This document shows positions 47,794-57,757 of a DNA stretch of 64,000 nucleotides, one piece after another (the first letter of the stretch is position 1; each line of letters opens with the position of its first letter). The notes below the pieces were generated by a model. The model was not told the DNA's origin. It did not search any database and worked only from the letters and a program-made list of their open reading frames with translations. The position numbers and the translations under genes were made by a program. The stretch is from Myxococcales bacterium (GTDB lineage: Bacteria > Myxococcota_A > Polyangia > Polyangiales > JAFGIB01): NCBI GenBank assembly GCA_029880325.1, contig JAOUOP010000013.1, forward strand, positions 1 to 64,000, read 5' to 3'.

Positions 47794-48297
47794 TCAACGC
47801 CGCGGCACGCGAATCGGCACCGTGCTCGGGACCGAGGCCGTGACGGTCGCCTTGACCTGGCGATCGGGCTGGGGCCCGTCACCGGCCAGCTCGGCGTCGA
47901 GCTGCTGCAGAAACTGGCGCAGCTCGCTGCGCAGGGCCAACAGGTCGGCCCGCAGGTCGACCTCGACCACAGCCTGAGGGTCGGGCTCGCTGCTGACCCG
48001 GTCGCGCTCCAATTCACGCAGGCGCTTTTTGGCCCCCGCGATCGTGAAGCCCTCGTCCTGCAGCAGCCGCCGCACCAGCACAGCCAGCTCCACGTCCCGC
48101 CGCCGGTACATGCGGTGGGAGCCACGCGTCTTGAGAGGTTTGAGGGCCGCGAACTCGCCCTCCCAGTAGCGCAACACGTGGGGCTTGACGCCCACGATGT
48201 CCGCCACTTCGCCGATTTTGAAGAAAAGCTTGTCCGGCAGCTCCGCGGCCGCCGGGCCCTTGCTACGACCACGGCGCCGCGGTGGGGTGGTGCTCAC
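47794..48297 (-). CDS. MerR-family transcriptional regulator
   Basis: The 167-residue protein has a MerR winged HTH near the N-terminus ([41 protein letters not shown]) and a short coiled-coil region. There is no metal- or ligand-binding domain of known type. ATG 48297 overlaps the ihfA stop by four bases (ATGA). MerR-like genes directly after ihfA are common in this bacterial group. The target is unknown. Confidence 0.92.
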   Translation of the reverse strand: MSTTPPRRRGRSKGPAAAELPDKLFFKIGEVADIVGVKPHVLRYWEGEFAALKPLKTRGSHRMYRRRDVELAVLVRRLLQDEGFTIAGAKKRLRELERDRVSSEPDPQAVVEVDLRADLLALRSELRQFLQQLDAELAGDGPQPDRQVKATVTASVPSTVPIRVPRR

Positions 48298-48653
48298 TCG
48301 GCGCCGCCTCCATCGAGGCCGACCTCTTCGGAGGCGCCGCCCATGAGTTCAGCTCCCGCGTCGCGCCCGCGCCGCGGCGGGTTGAGCACGTTTTTGAGCA
48401 CTTGGCTCGGCTTGAAGGTCAGTACCCTGCGCGCGCTGATGGGAATCGGTTCGCCGGTCTGGGGGTTGCGCCCAATGCGCTGCTTTTTCTCGCGTACCAC
48501 GAAGTTGCCAAAGCCCGAGATCTTGACCTTGTCACCGGCGGCGAGCGTCTCTTTCATGGCGTCGAAGACCGCTTCGACGACTTCCGCCGATTCCTTCTTC
48601 GAGAAGCCGCCCACCTGCTCGTACACGCAATCGATGATTTCGGCTTTGGTCAT
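48294..48653 (-). CDS. ihfA: Integration host factor alpha subunit
   Basis: The 119-residue DNA-bending protein has [14 protein letters not shown], the DNA-arm-flanking [17 protein letters not shown] and the minor-groove-intercalating segment [20 protein letters not shown]. It has about 20 extra acidic/Gly-rich C-terminal residues compared with E. coli IHF-alpha. It sits downstream of pheT, as in enterobacteria, and overlaps the merR start. Confidence 0.94.
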   Translation of the reverse strand: MTKAEIIDCVYEQVGGFSKKESAEVVEAVFDAMKETLAAGDKVKISGFGNFVVREKKQRIGRNPQTGEPIPISARRVLTFKPSQVLKNVLNPPRRGRDAGAELMGGASEEVGLDGGGAE

Positions 48654-48802
48654 CGATGCCTCCCGGTCCAGCGGTTTTAATCAACCACAGCACCTCGCCC
48701 GGCACAAGACTAGATCGAAAAAAGACGACTAAAAACGCCTACTTGGACGTACCCAGCCGCCTCGCTTGCAGCCCCGCCCCCGCCGGGCAAGCACCCCCTG
48801 GA

Positions 48803-51313
48803 TCAGCGCCGGACCGAGGCCCCGAAGCGCTTTTCAGCCGCCTGCATGACTTTGGCGTGAACCTTGTCCACCTTCTTGTCGGTGAGCGTCGCGGCCGCGT
48901 CGCGGTAGGTGACGTGGAAGGCCAGGCTCTTCTTGCCGTCCGGCACCTGGTCGCCGCGGTACATATCAAAAAGCACCACGCTCTCGGCCAGCTCGCCGGC
49001 CGCTTCGCGCAGGGCCGCCCCCACTTCGCCGGCGGCAGCCGCTTCGTCCACCACCACCGCCAGGTCGCGCGTGGCCGCAGGAAAACGCGGCAGCTCGCGC
49101 GCCCGTGCCGGCCCCGAGGCCGAGAGCTGTGCAGCCAGGGCGGGCACTTCGATGCGGGCGTAGATGGGGCGCCCGCCGAGCTCAAAGGCCTCGACCACGC
49201 CCGGATGAAGCTCGCCGAGCACACCAACGGCCGCTCCGCCGACCTGGATGCGCGCCCGCCGCCGCGGGTGCAGCGCCCGCTCGGCTTCAAGTTCGGAGTC
49301 GAGGACGGTGTCGATAGGCAATCCCGCCACGCGCCGCACAATGGCCTCGATCACAGCCTTGGCGTCGTAGAAATCGGCGACCTCGCCTTCGGCAAACCAG
49401 GCATCGCGGGCGCCCCAGAGCAGCACGCCCAGCTCGTGGCGCTCGGCGGGCAAGCGCTGGCCCGCTTCCTCCACGCTGCCGACGAAGACCCTTCCGAGCT
49501 CGAATTGGGCGAAACGCTGCACCTGCTGGCGTTGGGCGCGTCCCAGGTTCGACAGAAGCCCTGGCAACAGCGACGTGCGCATCACCGAACGCTCTTCGGA
49601 GAGCGGGTTGCGCAGCCGCACGCTCGCCGCCGGAGCGGCCGCGTCCGAAAGCTCGCGGTCCGACAGAAATGAGTAGTTGATGGCCTCGCTGAGCCCGGCC
49701 GCAGCCGCCGCGTCGCGCAGGCGCTCGACGAAGCGGATCGACTCGGATGTGCCCGCTTCGGAGGGCCGGATGCTGGGTAGCTCGGTGGGGATGGCGTCGT
49801 AGCCGCCCAGGCGCGCCACCTCTTCGATCAGGTCCACCTCGAGCCCGAGATCGGGGCGGTGGCTGGGCACCTCGACCGCCAGCTGCTGCGCCGGACCCTC
49901 ACCCTCGACGCTCACGCTGCAACCCAGGGCCTCGAGCCGGCGCTTGGCCTCGGGAGTATCAATCTTGGTACCCAGCAGACGCTCGAGGCGCTCGCTCCGC
50001 AGCTGCACCCGGCGCGGCGACTGGGGCCGCGGATGCATGTCCAGGCCCTGCTCCACCACGCTGCCGCCGGCCAGACTCGCGATCAACGCCGCCGAGGCCG
50101 ACAGCACCCGCGGCACCGCGCCCGGGTCGACGCCGCGCTCGAAGCGATGGCTCGACTCGCTGTGCATGCCCAGGCGCTTGGCGGTGCGGCGGATGGAGCG
50201 CGGGTCGAAATAGGCGCACTCGATCAGCACGCGGCGCGTTTCGTCGCCGATTTCGGAGTTTTCGCCGCCCATCACGCCGGCCAGGGCCACCGGACGCTCA
50301 CCGTCGCAGATCAGCAGGTCGTCGCCGCGCAGCCGCCGCTCTTCACCATCGAGCGTGGTCATGCACTCGCCCTCTGCCGCCAGTCGCACGCGGATCTGCG
50401 AGCCCTGCACGCGATCGTAGTCGAAGGCGTGAATCGGGTGGCCGAAGCCGAGCAGGATCAGGTTGGTGGCGTCGACCACGTTGTTGATGGGTCGCATGCC
50501 GAGTGCAAAAAGACGCTGGCGAATCCAAAAGGGCGAGGGCGCCACCGTGACGTCAGCCACCAGCGCCGCGCCGTAGCGGGGGCAGCGTTCGGGCTCGTCG
50601 ATCTCGACGCGCACGGGCGCAAAACCGTGAGCTCCGCCCTGCACTGACGCCTGGGCTTCGAGCCCCAGCGAGAACAGGGCCTGCTCCTGGGGCAGCAGTT
50701 CTCCGGGTGCAAGCAGCGCCGGCACCGGCTGCAGCGCGGGCCAGCGAAAGTCGTGGCCGAGCAGCGCGCACAGCTCTCGGGCCAGCCCCACGTGACCCAG
50801 GCAGTCGGGACGGTTGGGGGTCAGCCCCAGCTCGTAGATGACGTCGTAGAGGCCCAGGGCCTCGGCCACCTTGGTGCCGGGCGCGGCTTGCACGTCGTCG
50901 CCCAGCACCACGATGCCGCCCTCGTCGGCGCCGATGCCCAGCTCCACCTCGCTGCAGATCATGCCGCGCGAGACCACGCCGCCCAGCTTGCGCTCGGCGA
51001 TCTCGAAGCCGCCCGGCAGCTTGGCGCCGAGCTGTGCCAACAGCACGCGGCCGCCCGCTTCGGGCACGTTGGACGCCCCGCAGACCACCTCGCTCTCGCC
51101 TGCACCGTCGAAGACGGTCACCAGCTGCAGCTTCTCGCGCGCCGGGTGGGGGCGGCGACCGCGTACCTCGGCCACCACAACGCCCTCGAGGCCTTCACCG
51201 ACGCTCTGCTGGTCCTCGACCTCGATGCCGGCACCGGTCAGGCGCACGGCCACCTCGCCCGGGTCCAGCTCCGCGCCGACCAGCTCTTCTAGCCATCGAT
51301 GGGATGCGCGCAT
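48803..51313 (-). CDS. pheT: Phenylalanyl-tRNA synthetase beta subunit
   Basis: The 836-residue subunit has the N-terminal EMAP/OB tRNA-binding domain (about 40-150; VVAEVRGRRPHPAREKLQLV), the B3/B4 editing domain, the B5 domain and pseudo-catalytic core, and a C-terminal ferredoxin-fold anticodon-binding domain (about 740-836; ELPRFPAATRDLAVVVDE). Length is normal. It lies 12 bp after pheS in the conserved operon. The 149 bp between pheT and ihfA show no clear terminator. Confidence 0.96.
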   Translation of the reverse strand: MRASHRWLEELVGAELDPGEVAVRLTGAGIEVEDQQSVGEGLEGVVVAEVRGRRPHPAREKLQLVTVFDGAGESEVVCGASNVPEAGGRVLLAQLGAKLPGGFEIAERKLGGVVSRGMICSEVELGIGADEGGIVVLGDDVQAAPGTKVAEALGLYDVIYELGLTPNRPDCLGHVGLARELCALLGHDFRWPALQPVPALLAPGELLPQEQALFSLGLEAQASVQGGAHGFAPVRVEIDEPERCPRYGAALVADVTVAPSPFWIRQRLFALGMRPINNVVDATNLILLGFGHPIHAFDYDRVQGSQIRVRLAAEGECMTTLDGEERRLRGDDLLICDGERPVALAGVMGGENSEIGDETRRVLIECAYFDPRSIRRTAKRLGMHSESSHRFERGVDPGAVPRVLSASAALIASLAGGSVVEQGLDMHPRPQSPRRVQLRSERLERLLGTKIDTPEAKRRLEALGCSVSVEGEGPAQQLAVEVPSHRPDLGLEVDLIEEVARLGGYDAIPTELPSIRPSEAGTSESIRFVERLRDAAAAAGLSEAINYSFLSDRELSDAAAPAASVRLRNPLSEERSVMRTSLLPGLLSNLGRAQRQQVQRFAQFELGRVFVGSVEEAGQRLPAERHELGVLLWGARDAWFAEGEVADFYDAKAVIEAIVRRVAGLPIDTVLDSELEAERALHPRRRARIQVGGAAVGVLGELHPGVVEAFELGGRPIYARIEVPALAAQLSASGPARARELPRFPAATRDLAVVVDEAAAAGEVGAALREAAGELAESVVLFDMYRGDQVPDGKKSLAFHVTYRDAAATLTDKKVDKVHAKVMQAAEKRFGASVRR

Positions 51314-51325
51314 GGTCGGAGGCCC

Positions 51326-52465
51326 TCAGAATTGTTCGAGAAAACGCGGATCGTTGCCGTAGAGCAGGCCCACGTGGCTGATGCCGTGGCGCAGCATGGT
51401 GATACGGTCGACGCCGACGCCAAAGGCAAAGCCCGTGTAGCGCTCCGGGTCGTAGCCCACGGCCTCGAAGACCACCGGGTGGACCATTCCGCAGCCCAGG
51501 ATCTCGATCCAACCGCTGCCCTTGCACACGCGGCAGCTGCTTCCGTCGTGGCCCTGATAGCTGCGGCAGATGGTGCAGCCCATGTCGACTTCACCGCCGG
51601 GCTCGACGAAGGGGAAGTAGCTGGGGCGAAAGCGCACCGGCAGGTCGCTGCCGAAAATGCGGCGCAAGAAAGCGGTGAGCACGCCCTTGAGTTGGCTGAA
51701 GCTCACGCCCTCGTCGACCATGAAGCCCTCGAGCTGCATGAACATGGGCGAGTGGGTGGCGTCGTCGTCGCGGCGGAAGGTGGCGCCGGCTGAGACCACC
51801 GCCAGCGGCGGCTTGCGGCGCAGCATCTCGCGGATCTGCACCGTGGAGGTGTGGGTGCGCAGCAGCACCGACGCGCGGCCGTCGTCGCCGGCGCCAACGC
51901 CCGCGCCGCCCGCGTTGGCATCACCGGCCGCCACGTCGACGAAGAACGTGTCCTGCATGTCGGTGGCGGGGTGGTCGGGCGGGAAGCCCAGGCGATCGAA
52001 GTTGTACTCGTGCAGCTCCACCTCGGGGCCGTCGGCCACGTCGAATCCCATGGCCGAAAAGACGCGCAGAAGCTCGTTGCGCGTCTGGCTCAGGGGATGG
52101 AGGCGGCCGATGGGCTGGCCGCGCCCGGGCAGGCTCACGTCCAGGTGCGGCCCCGACAGTTCCGCCTCCCGTGCAGCCCGCTGCAGCCCCTCGATGCGCT
52201 CGGAGAGGGCCTGCTGCAGTCGCTGCTTGAGTTCATTGGCGCGCTTTCCCAGCTCGCGCCGGCGCTCGGCCGGAAGCTCAGGCATGCGCTTCATCCAGCG
52301 CGTCAGCTCGCCCGACGGACCGGCAAAGCGCGCGTTTTCCGCCCGCAACGCGTGCTCATCGGCGGCCTCGGCGAAGGCCCGCGGGTAGCCGCCGGCGATG
52401 CGGTCGAGGGCTCGCTCGAAAAACTCCGCCAGCGCGTCGGGGTCTTCGGCGTCTTTGGCGTCCAT
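51326..52465 (-). CDS. pheS: Phenylalanyl-tRNA synthetase alpha subunit
   Basis: The 379-residue catalytic subunit has an N-terminal coiled coil (about 60-110) and class II motifs: motif 2 around GATFRRDDDATHSPMFMQLE and motif 3 in AFGVGVDRITMLRHG, plus QLEGFMVDEGVSF. There is an insertion with Gly/Ala repeats around GDANAGGAGVGAGDDG (about residue 190), larger than in E. coli PheS (327 aa). The ATG at 52465 is the first in-frame start after which the family's N-terminus begins. Confidence 0.95.
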   Translation of the reverse strand: MDAKDAEDPDALAEFFERALDRIAGGYPRAFAEAADEHALRAENARFAGPSGELTRWMKRMPELPAERRRELGKRANELKQRLQQALSERIEGLQRAAREAELSGPHLDVSLPGRGQPIGRLHPLSQTRNELLRVFSAMGFDVADGPEVELHEYNFDRLGFPPDHPATDMQDTFFVDVAAGDANAGGAGVGAGDDGRASVLLRTHTSTVQIREMLRRKPPLAVVSAGATFRRDDDATHSPMFMQLEGFMVDEGVSFSQLKGVLTAFLRRIFGSDLPVRFRPSYFPFVEPGGEVDMGCTICRSYQGHDGSSCRVCKGSGWIEILGCGMVHPVVFEAVGYDPERYTGFAFGVGVDRITMLRHGISHVGLLYGNDPRFLEQF

Positions 52466-52518
52466 CTCGGCGCTCTGACGGGGCTCGGGATACTCGTGGG
52501 GAGCTGGGCTACAGCGGC

Positions 52519-52869
52519 TCAGTCGGCCTGGGCGGCGTCGACAACAGCCTTGAAGCCACCCGGGTCGCTCATCGCCAGATCGGCGAGAATCTTGCGATCC
52601 AGCTCGATGCCCGAGGTCTTCAGGGCATGGGTGAGCTTGCTGTAGCTCGTGCCATGGGACTTGGCTGCAGCGCTGATGCGCGCGATCCACAGGCGCCGGA
52701 AGTCGCGCTTCTTGGCCCGGCGATGGGCAAAGGCGTCGGCCCAGGCGTTGTGAACCTGCTCGATGGCGTCGCGAAACTGCCGGCTACGGGCACTGTAATA
52801 CCCGCGGGCAAATTTCAACACTCGGTTACGGCGGCGGCGGGCTTTAAAGCCCCTTTTGGCGCGCGGCAT
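52519..52869 (-). CDS. rplT: Ribosomal protein L20
   Basis: The 116-residue protein is a standard bL20: PRAKRGFKARRRRNRVLKFA, GYYSARSRQFRDAIEQV and the RRLWIARISAAAKSHGTSY segment. L20 is required for 50S assembly and, in other bacteria, represses its own operon. It follows rpmI by 26 bp. Confidence 0.98.
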   Translation of the reverse strand: MPRAKRGFKARRRRNRVLKFARGYYSARSRQFRDAIEQVHNAWADAFAHRRAKKRDFRRLWIARISAAAKSHGTSYSKLTHALKTSGIELDRKILADLAMSDPGGFKAVVDAAQAD

Positions 52870-52895
52870 GGAAGTGGCCCTCGCTTGCTTCGTTC

Positions 52896-53096
52896 TTAGA
52901 AGGAATAGGGAAGAAGCTTTTTGACGCGCTTGGCATCGGCGTCGTTGACGATGTCGTGCTTGCGCAGCTTGCGCAGGCGCCGGGCCGGCTTGCCACGCAT
53001 GAGATGGCTGAGCCCGGCCTTGCCGCGGCGGACGCGACCGGAGCCGGTGACCCGCAGGCGCTTGGCTGCGGCACGATTGGACTTCATCTTGGGCAT
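52896..53096 (-). CDS. rpmI: Ribosomal protein L35
   Basis: The 66-residue bL35 has PKMKSNRAAAKRLRVTGSG, SHLMRGKPARRLRKL and the C-terminal KRVKKLLPYSF. It is highly basic and of normal length. It lies between infC and rplT in the conserved order. Confidence 0.98.
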   Translation of the reverse strand: MPKMKSNRAAAKRLRVTGSGRVRRGKAGLSHLMRGKPARRLRKLRKHDIVNDADAKRVKKLLPYSF

Positions 53097-53198
53097 CGTT
53101 CTTCCCGTTGAGTTACGCTGCACCAGCGCGCACGCGGCGCAGCGCGGAGAGGGCGGTGTTCTAGGTGTGCGCCCCGCAAAAGTCAAGCCAGAGCGGCA

Positions 53199-53807
53199 TC
53201 AGCCGGGCGGCTGATCCTCCGAGCCTCGGCGAGCGCCTGCCGCGGCTTCGCTGCGCTTGAGTGCGCGCGGTCCCGGGGCCAGGATCAGGTTCATCGTGCG
53301 CCCTTCCATCTTGGGGGACACTTCCACGGTGGCCAGATCCCCGACGCTGTCGATGATGAATTGGAGCTGGCGCATGGCCATCTCGGGGTGGGTGATCTCG
53401 CGGCCCCGGAAACGGCAGGTGATCTTCACCTTATTTCCCTCCTCCAGGAAGCGGATCACGTGCTTGAGCTTGAAATCCAGGTCGTGATCGTCGGTCTTGG
53501 GACGCAGTTTGATCTCTTTGAGCGCCACCTGGGCCTGACGCTTGCGCGCCTCGTTCTGGCGCTTCTTTTCGTCGTACTTGAACTTCCCGAAGTCCATGAT
53601 CTTACACACGGGCGGGAAGGACTTGGGGTTGACCTCGACCAGGTCGAGCCCACCTTCGCGGGCCAGGCGCTGGGCGTCGGGCGTGTCCATCACGCCGAGC
53701 ATCTCACCGTCAGCGCTGACCACGCGCACCTGGGGCACGCGGATGCGATGGTTGACGCGAGGTCCCTGGTTGCCTCGATCTCGATTGTCAAAACGGGGTC
53801 TTCGGAT
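53199..53807 (-). CDS. infC: Translation initiation factor IF-3, with non-canonical ATC start
   Basis: IF-3 binds the 30S subunit and checks start-codon pairing. From the GTG at 53738 the product would begin PQVRVVSADGE and lose the conserved RVNHRIRVPQ strand. Reading upstream in frame restores it: the frame continues IRRPRFDNRDRGNQGPRVNH back to an ATC at 53807, preceded by GGAGG eight bases away. No ATG, GTG or TTG lies in that stretch. Rare AUU/AUC starts are known for infC in other bacteria, where IF-3 uses them to limit its own synthesis. The resulting protein has 202 residues with IF3-N and IF3-C domains and a short Arg/Ala/Glu tail. If ATC is wrong, the fallback start is GTG 53738. 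Confidence 0.9.
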   Translation of the reverse strand: MRRPRFDNRDRGNQGPRVNHRIRVPQVRVVSADGEMLGVMDTPDAQRLAREGGLDLVEVNPKSFPPVCKIMDFGKFKYDEKKRQNEARKRQAQVALKEIKLRPKTDDHDLDFKLKHVIRFLEEGNKVKITCRFRGREITHPEMAMRQLQFIIDSVGDLATVEVSPKMEGRTMNLILAPGPRALKRSEAAAGARRGSEDQPPG

Positions 53808-53893
53808 TGTGGCTTTCCTCCGTATTGAGAGCAGCGGGGCTCTCGTTGCATCCGCTAGGCCGCATACTCCAGCGTTTGGCGCGTCGCCCTAGC

Positions 53894-55873
53894 CTACCCG
53901 AGTCGACGCGATGGGGGCACCGCCTCGACCTGAATCCTTTCGATGAACCGCTCGAGCGACATGAAGCCGAGGTCTTTGTTCTCGTCGCGGGACCTCACCG
54001 ACAGCCCCTTCTGCTCGGCCTCGCGCGGCCCCACCACACCCAGGTAGGGCAGGCGCATGTTGCGGGCCTCGCGGATCTTGGCGCCCAGCTTGTCGCCCGA
54101 GGTATTGGCCACCGCCCGGATCCCGGCTGCGCGCAGCCGGTCGCGGGCCTCGATGGCGTAATCGTTGACCTTTTCGCTGACCGTGAGGATCGCCACCTGC
54201 TCCGGGGCCAGCCAGGTCGGAAATGCCCCACCCACGTGCTCCACCAGCACGGCGAAGAAACGCTCCACTGAACCAAGGATCGCCCGATGCAGCATCACGG
54301 GACGGTGGGTGGTGTTGTCGTGGCCCACGTAGTTCAGGTCGAAGCGCTCCGGTAGGTTGAAGTCGGCCTGGATGGTGCCCAGTTGCCACGGCCGCCCGAG
54401 CGCGTCCTTGAGGTGAAACTCGATTTTGGGCCCGTAGAAGGCCCCCTCGCCCGGGGCGATTTCGTAGGGCAGCGCGCGGGCTTCGACGCCGGCGACGAGG
54501 GCGGCCTCGGCGCGATCCCACACCGCGTCGTCGCCCAGGCGTTCGTCGGGGCGGGTGGCCACCACCACGCGTACGTCGCTGAAGCCGAAGTCGCGGTAGA
54601 CCTCGTGGACCAGGTCCAAAAAGGCCACGATCTCGTCTTGCAGCTGCTCCAGGGTGCAGAAGATGTGGGCGTCGTCCTGGGAGAAGGTTCGGACGCGGGT
54701 CAGCCCCTGGACCACGCCACTGCGCTCGAAACGGTGTAACCGACCGAAGTCGGCCACCCGCATCGGTAGCTCGCGATAGCTGCGACGGGTCATGCCGAAC
54801 ATCAGGCAATGGCCCGGACAGTTCATCGGCTTGACCCCGAAGCGCATGTGCTGCTCCAGGTGGTCGCGCGCGGCGCTCGGATCGGCCACGTGAACACTGT
54901 CGAGGGTCGACGCCAGTCGCTCGAGGTTCTCCACCGTGGCCGCGTAGAACATGTTCTCGGCGTACTCGGGCAGGTGGCCGGAGGTCTCGAAGAGTTCGCG
55001 GTCGAAGACCTGGGGCGTGATGACCTCTTGATAGCCGTGGCGCCCGTAGAGTTCGCGCACGTAGTCGACCAGGCGGTTGTAGACGTCGGTGCCGCGCGGC
55101 AGGAAAAACGGCGAGGCCGGCGATAGGCGATGGAAGCCGACCAGGGACAGCTCCTTGCCCAGCTTGCGGTGGTCGCGCTTTTTGGCCTCTTCGAGCGCCT
55201 TCAGGTGCGCTCTAAGGGCTTTTTCGGACGGAAACGCCGTGCCGTAGATGCGCTGCAGCATCGGGTTGCGCTCGTCGCCGCGCCAGTAGGCGCCGGCCAC
55301 GGAGGTCAGCTTGATGGCGCGCAAGAAACGCGTGGAGGGCACATGCGGCCCCTCGCACAGGTCCACCCACTCGCCATGGCGGTAGAGGGAGATCTCGCCC
55401 TCGAGCCGGCCCAGGTGCTCGACCTTGTAGCGCTCGCCCATGCCCTCGAGCAGCTCGCGGGCGGCCCCGTGCTCGATCACCTCGCGTCGGAAGGGATGAT
55501 CGGCGGCGATGATCTCGCGCATCGTTTCCTCGATGCGCTCCAGATCGGCGTCGCTGAAGTGGCCGTCGGTGCGGTCGAAGTCGTAATAGAAGCCGTCGTC
55601 GGTGGCCGGGCCGAAGGCAACCTTGGTGCCCGGGAAGAGGCGCTGGACGGCGTCGGCCATGACGTGGGCCGTCGAATGGCGGATCACGGCCATGGCCGCG
55701 GGCTCCCCGATGCGCACCGGCTTGAGGTCACTGCCGGCAGCGACCGGTGTGTGCAGGTCGCACAGCCTACCGGCTACCTCCACGGCAACCACGTCCGCAT
55801 CCAGACGCCCCTGTTGCTCGAGCAGCTCCCGCGGCGTGCACTGCCCTTGCGGCTCGGAAGAGCCGGCAGTCAT
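53894..55873 (-). CDS. thrS: Threonyl-tRNA synthetase
   Basis: The 659-residue enzyme has an N-terminal TGS domain, an editing (SAD) domain with the HxxxH motif RHSTAHVMADAVQ, a class II catalytic core with the Zn-ligand Cys in KPMNCPGHCLMF and motif 2 LHRFERSGVVQG, and the C-terminal anticodon-binding domain (QVAILTVSEKVNDYAIEARD). It heads the thrS-infC-rpmI-rplT-pheS-pheT-ihfA-merR series, the same order as in E. coli apart from merR. tRNA-Val lies just upstream on the same strand. The 86 bp to infC shows only the infC ribosome-binding site. Confidence 0.97.
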   Translation of the reverse strand: MTAGSSEPQGQCTPRELLEQQGRLDADVVAVEVAGRLCDLHTPVAAGSDLKPVRIGEPAAMAVIRHSTAHVMADAVQRLFPGTKVAFGPATDDGFYYDFDRTDGHFSDADLERIEETMREIIAADHPFRREVIEHGAARELLEGMGERYKVEHLGRLEGEISLYRHGEWVDLCEGPHVPSTRFLRAIKLTSVAGAYWRGDERNPMLQRIYGTAFPSEKALRAHLKALEEAKKRDHRKLGKELSLVGFHRLSPASPFFLPRGTDVYNRLVDYVRELYGRHGYQEVITPQVFDRELFETSGHLPEYAENMFYAATVENLERLASTLDSVHVADPSAARDHLEQHMRFGVKPMNCPGHCLMFGMTRRSYRELPMRVADFGRLHRFERSGVVQGLTRVRTFSQDDAHIFCTLEQLQDEIVAFLDLVHEVYRDFGFSDVRVVVATRPDERLGDDAVWDRAEAALVAGVEARALPYEIAPGEGAFYGPKIEFHLKDALGRPWQLGTIQADFNLPERFDLNYVGHDNTTHRPVMLHRAILGSVERFFAVLVEHVGGAFPTWLAPEQVAILTVSEKVNDYAIEARDRLRAAGIRAVANTSGDKLGAKIREARNMRLPYLGVVGPREAEQKGLSVRSRDENKDLGFMSLERFIERIQVEAVPPSRRLG

Positions 55874-55941
55874 TTGAAGGATCGTTGTCGGTGCTGGGGC
55901 ATGGACGTGGGAAAAAGCCTAAGAAAAAGCCTGGCGAAGTG

Positions 55942-55966
55942 TGCGCCCACCGCGACTGTGGGCGCA
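55942..55966 (-). terminator. Hairpin downstream of tRNA-Val
   Basis: On the minus strand a 9-bp stem TGCGCCCAC / GTGGGCGCA with loop AGTCGCG follows the tRNA-Val. The T-run (GGCTTTTTC) comes only about 15 bases later, so termination may be partial, letting some transcripts reach thrS. Confidence 0.4.
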
Positions 55967-55970
55967 AGGG

Positions 55971-56045
<75 letters not shown>

Positions 56046-56170
56046 GGGAACCCGAAATTGCGGGCCGGTGGGGGGATTTAGCGGCCGTACCCCGGAGTGT
56101 CAAGGTGTAGCTGCGCGCTTCCGCAGTCGGTTTGCATGGGGGCAGCGGCGTTGATATCCCTCCGACCACG

Positions 56171-57757
56171 ATGGCGAAGTCCGACGAGGGTGATCTGGCC
56201 CCATCCACCCATCGCCCACTCCCGTCGGTGGATCTGGCGCTGCTGCCCCATGAGCGGCGAGCGTCACGTGTACGCCAGCTACTGAGCGTGGGCCTCGGCG
56301 TGCTGTTGACGCTGGTGGCCGTGGGGCTTTTCGTCTTTCGATCGCTGTGGCTGCCGGCTTTTGCCAGCGACGAGGACAGCATGCTGGGCGACGATCCCTG
56401 GCCCAGCGAGATGGCAACCCAGGGCGGTCCCGGCCAAGGCTCCCACGCGAAGACCGCCACGGTCGTCGCCGCCGCCGAGCCGAGTCCGCCACCGACCCAG
56501 CCGGCGACCGCGGCCCGCGAAGACGAAGGCGACCAGGAGGAGGCCAGCGACGAGGCGATCGCGGCAGCCGTCTCGCCCATGGGTGGCGAGGGGCGCAGCG
56601 CCCACCTCTTCGGCCAGGCCCGGGGCTTCCGCGACGCCCTGCGCAACGCCGGCGCCTCGCCCGAAGAGGCCGACGCGCTGGTGGCGGCGCTCGACAAGGT
56701 GGTGGACTTCCGGCGCTGCCGCCCCGAGCACGAGCTTTTCTTCGAGCGCGACGCCGAAGGCCGGCTGCAGAGCTTCGAGTACAAGTCGAGCCTCACCGAC
56801 CGCTTCGTGGCCGAGCGCAAGTCCGATGGCAGCTTCAAGGGCGCCCGCGCCGAGGTGCCGATCCAGCGCCAGCGCGTGGTGCGCGGCGGTCGCATCTCCG
56901 ATTCCCTGGGCCGTGCCATCGAGGCCCTGGGCCTGGGGCGCTCCCTGGCCAGCGCCTTCGTGGCCGCCTTCGAGGGGCGCGTGGATTTCAAAAAAGATAC
57001 GCGCTCTGGCGACGAGTTCCGGCTGGTGGTCGAGGAGGAGTACGTGGAGGGCAAGTTCCTGCGTTACTCGCCGCCGCTCGCGCTTCACTATCAGGGCGAG
57101 CGCGTCAAACCCCAGTGGGCCTTCTGGTTCGAACTCGCTGGCGGCGAGGGCGACTTCTACGCCGAAGACGGCCGCGCCATGCAGGGCGGCTGGCTTCGCA
57201 CGCCCCTGCGCTACGACCACATTTCGTCGCGCTACGACCTCCGGCGTCGCCACCCGATCCTCAAGCGCATCGTGCCCCACAACGGCATCGACTACGCGGC
57301 CTCTTCGGGCACCCCGATCTGGGCCGCCGCCGACGGTGTGGTCAGCTTCGCCGGCGAGCGCGGCGCCAACGGCAACCTGGTGGCCCTGCGCCATGCCGGC
57401 GGCTACGAGACCTTCTACGCCCACCTCCTGCGTATCAATCGCGGCATCCGCAAGGGCGCGGAGGTCAAGCAGCGCCAGGCCATCGGCGCCGTGGGCACGA
57501 CCGGTCGCTCCACCGGCCCCCATCTGCACTTCGCCCTCAAGCGCGGCGGTCGCTTCATCGATCCCGAGTCCCAGCTCAACGGCCCCGGCAAGCCCCTGCC
57601 CGGCGCCCAGATGCAGCGCTTCAAACAGCAGGTGCGCGCGCTCAAGCGCGAGCTGTCGAAGATCACGTTGGCCGCCGCCCCGGCCCCCGAGGCCAGCGCC
57701 AGCACCGCCGAGTCGGAGGCCACCAGCTACGTGGAAGACGAACCCCTCGATCTGTAG
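56171..57757 (+). CDS. Membrane-anchored M23 peptidoglycan peptidase
   Basis: The 528-residue protein has a cytoplasmic N-terminus, one membrane helix (about 40-62), an acidic/Ala-rich linker, a helical region resembling the domain preceding LytM in MepM-type enzymes (about 140-340), and a full M23 domain (about 355-490). Zn ligands are present: VPHNGIDYA, YAHLLRINRG and STGPHLHFAL. It therefore should be catalytic, unlike the EnvC-like protein at 42757. ATG 56171 is preferred; an in-frame start at 56132 adds 13 residues. It probably cleaves peptide cross-links during growth. Confidence 0.88.
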   Translation: MAKSDEGDLAPSTHRPLPSVDLALLPHERRASRVRQLLSVGLGVLLTLVAVGLFVFRSLWLPAFASDEDSMLGDDPWPSEMATQGGPGQGSHAKTATVVAAAEPSPPPTQPATAAREDEGDQEEASDEAIAAAVSPMGGEGRSAHLFGQARGFRDALRNAGASPEEADALVAALDKVVDFRRCRPEHELFFERDAEGRLQSFEYKSSLTDRFVAERKSDGSFKGARAEVPIQRQRVVRGGRISDSLGRAIEALGLGRSLASAFVAAFEGRVDFKKDTRSGDEFRLVVEEEYVEGKFLRYSPPLALHYQGERVKPQWAFWFELAGGEGDFYAEDGRAMQGGWLRTPLRYDHISSRYDLRRRHPILKRIVPHNGIDYAASSGTPIWAAADGVVSFAGERGANGNLVALRHAGGYETFYAHLLRINRGIRKGAEVKQRQAIGAVGTTGRSTGPHLHFALKRGGRFIDPESQLNGPGKPLPGAQMQRFKQQVRALKRELSKITLAAAPAPEASASTAESEATSYVEDEPLDL

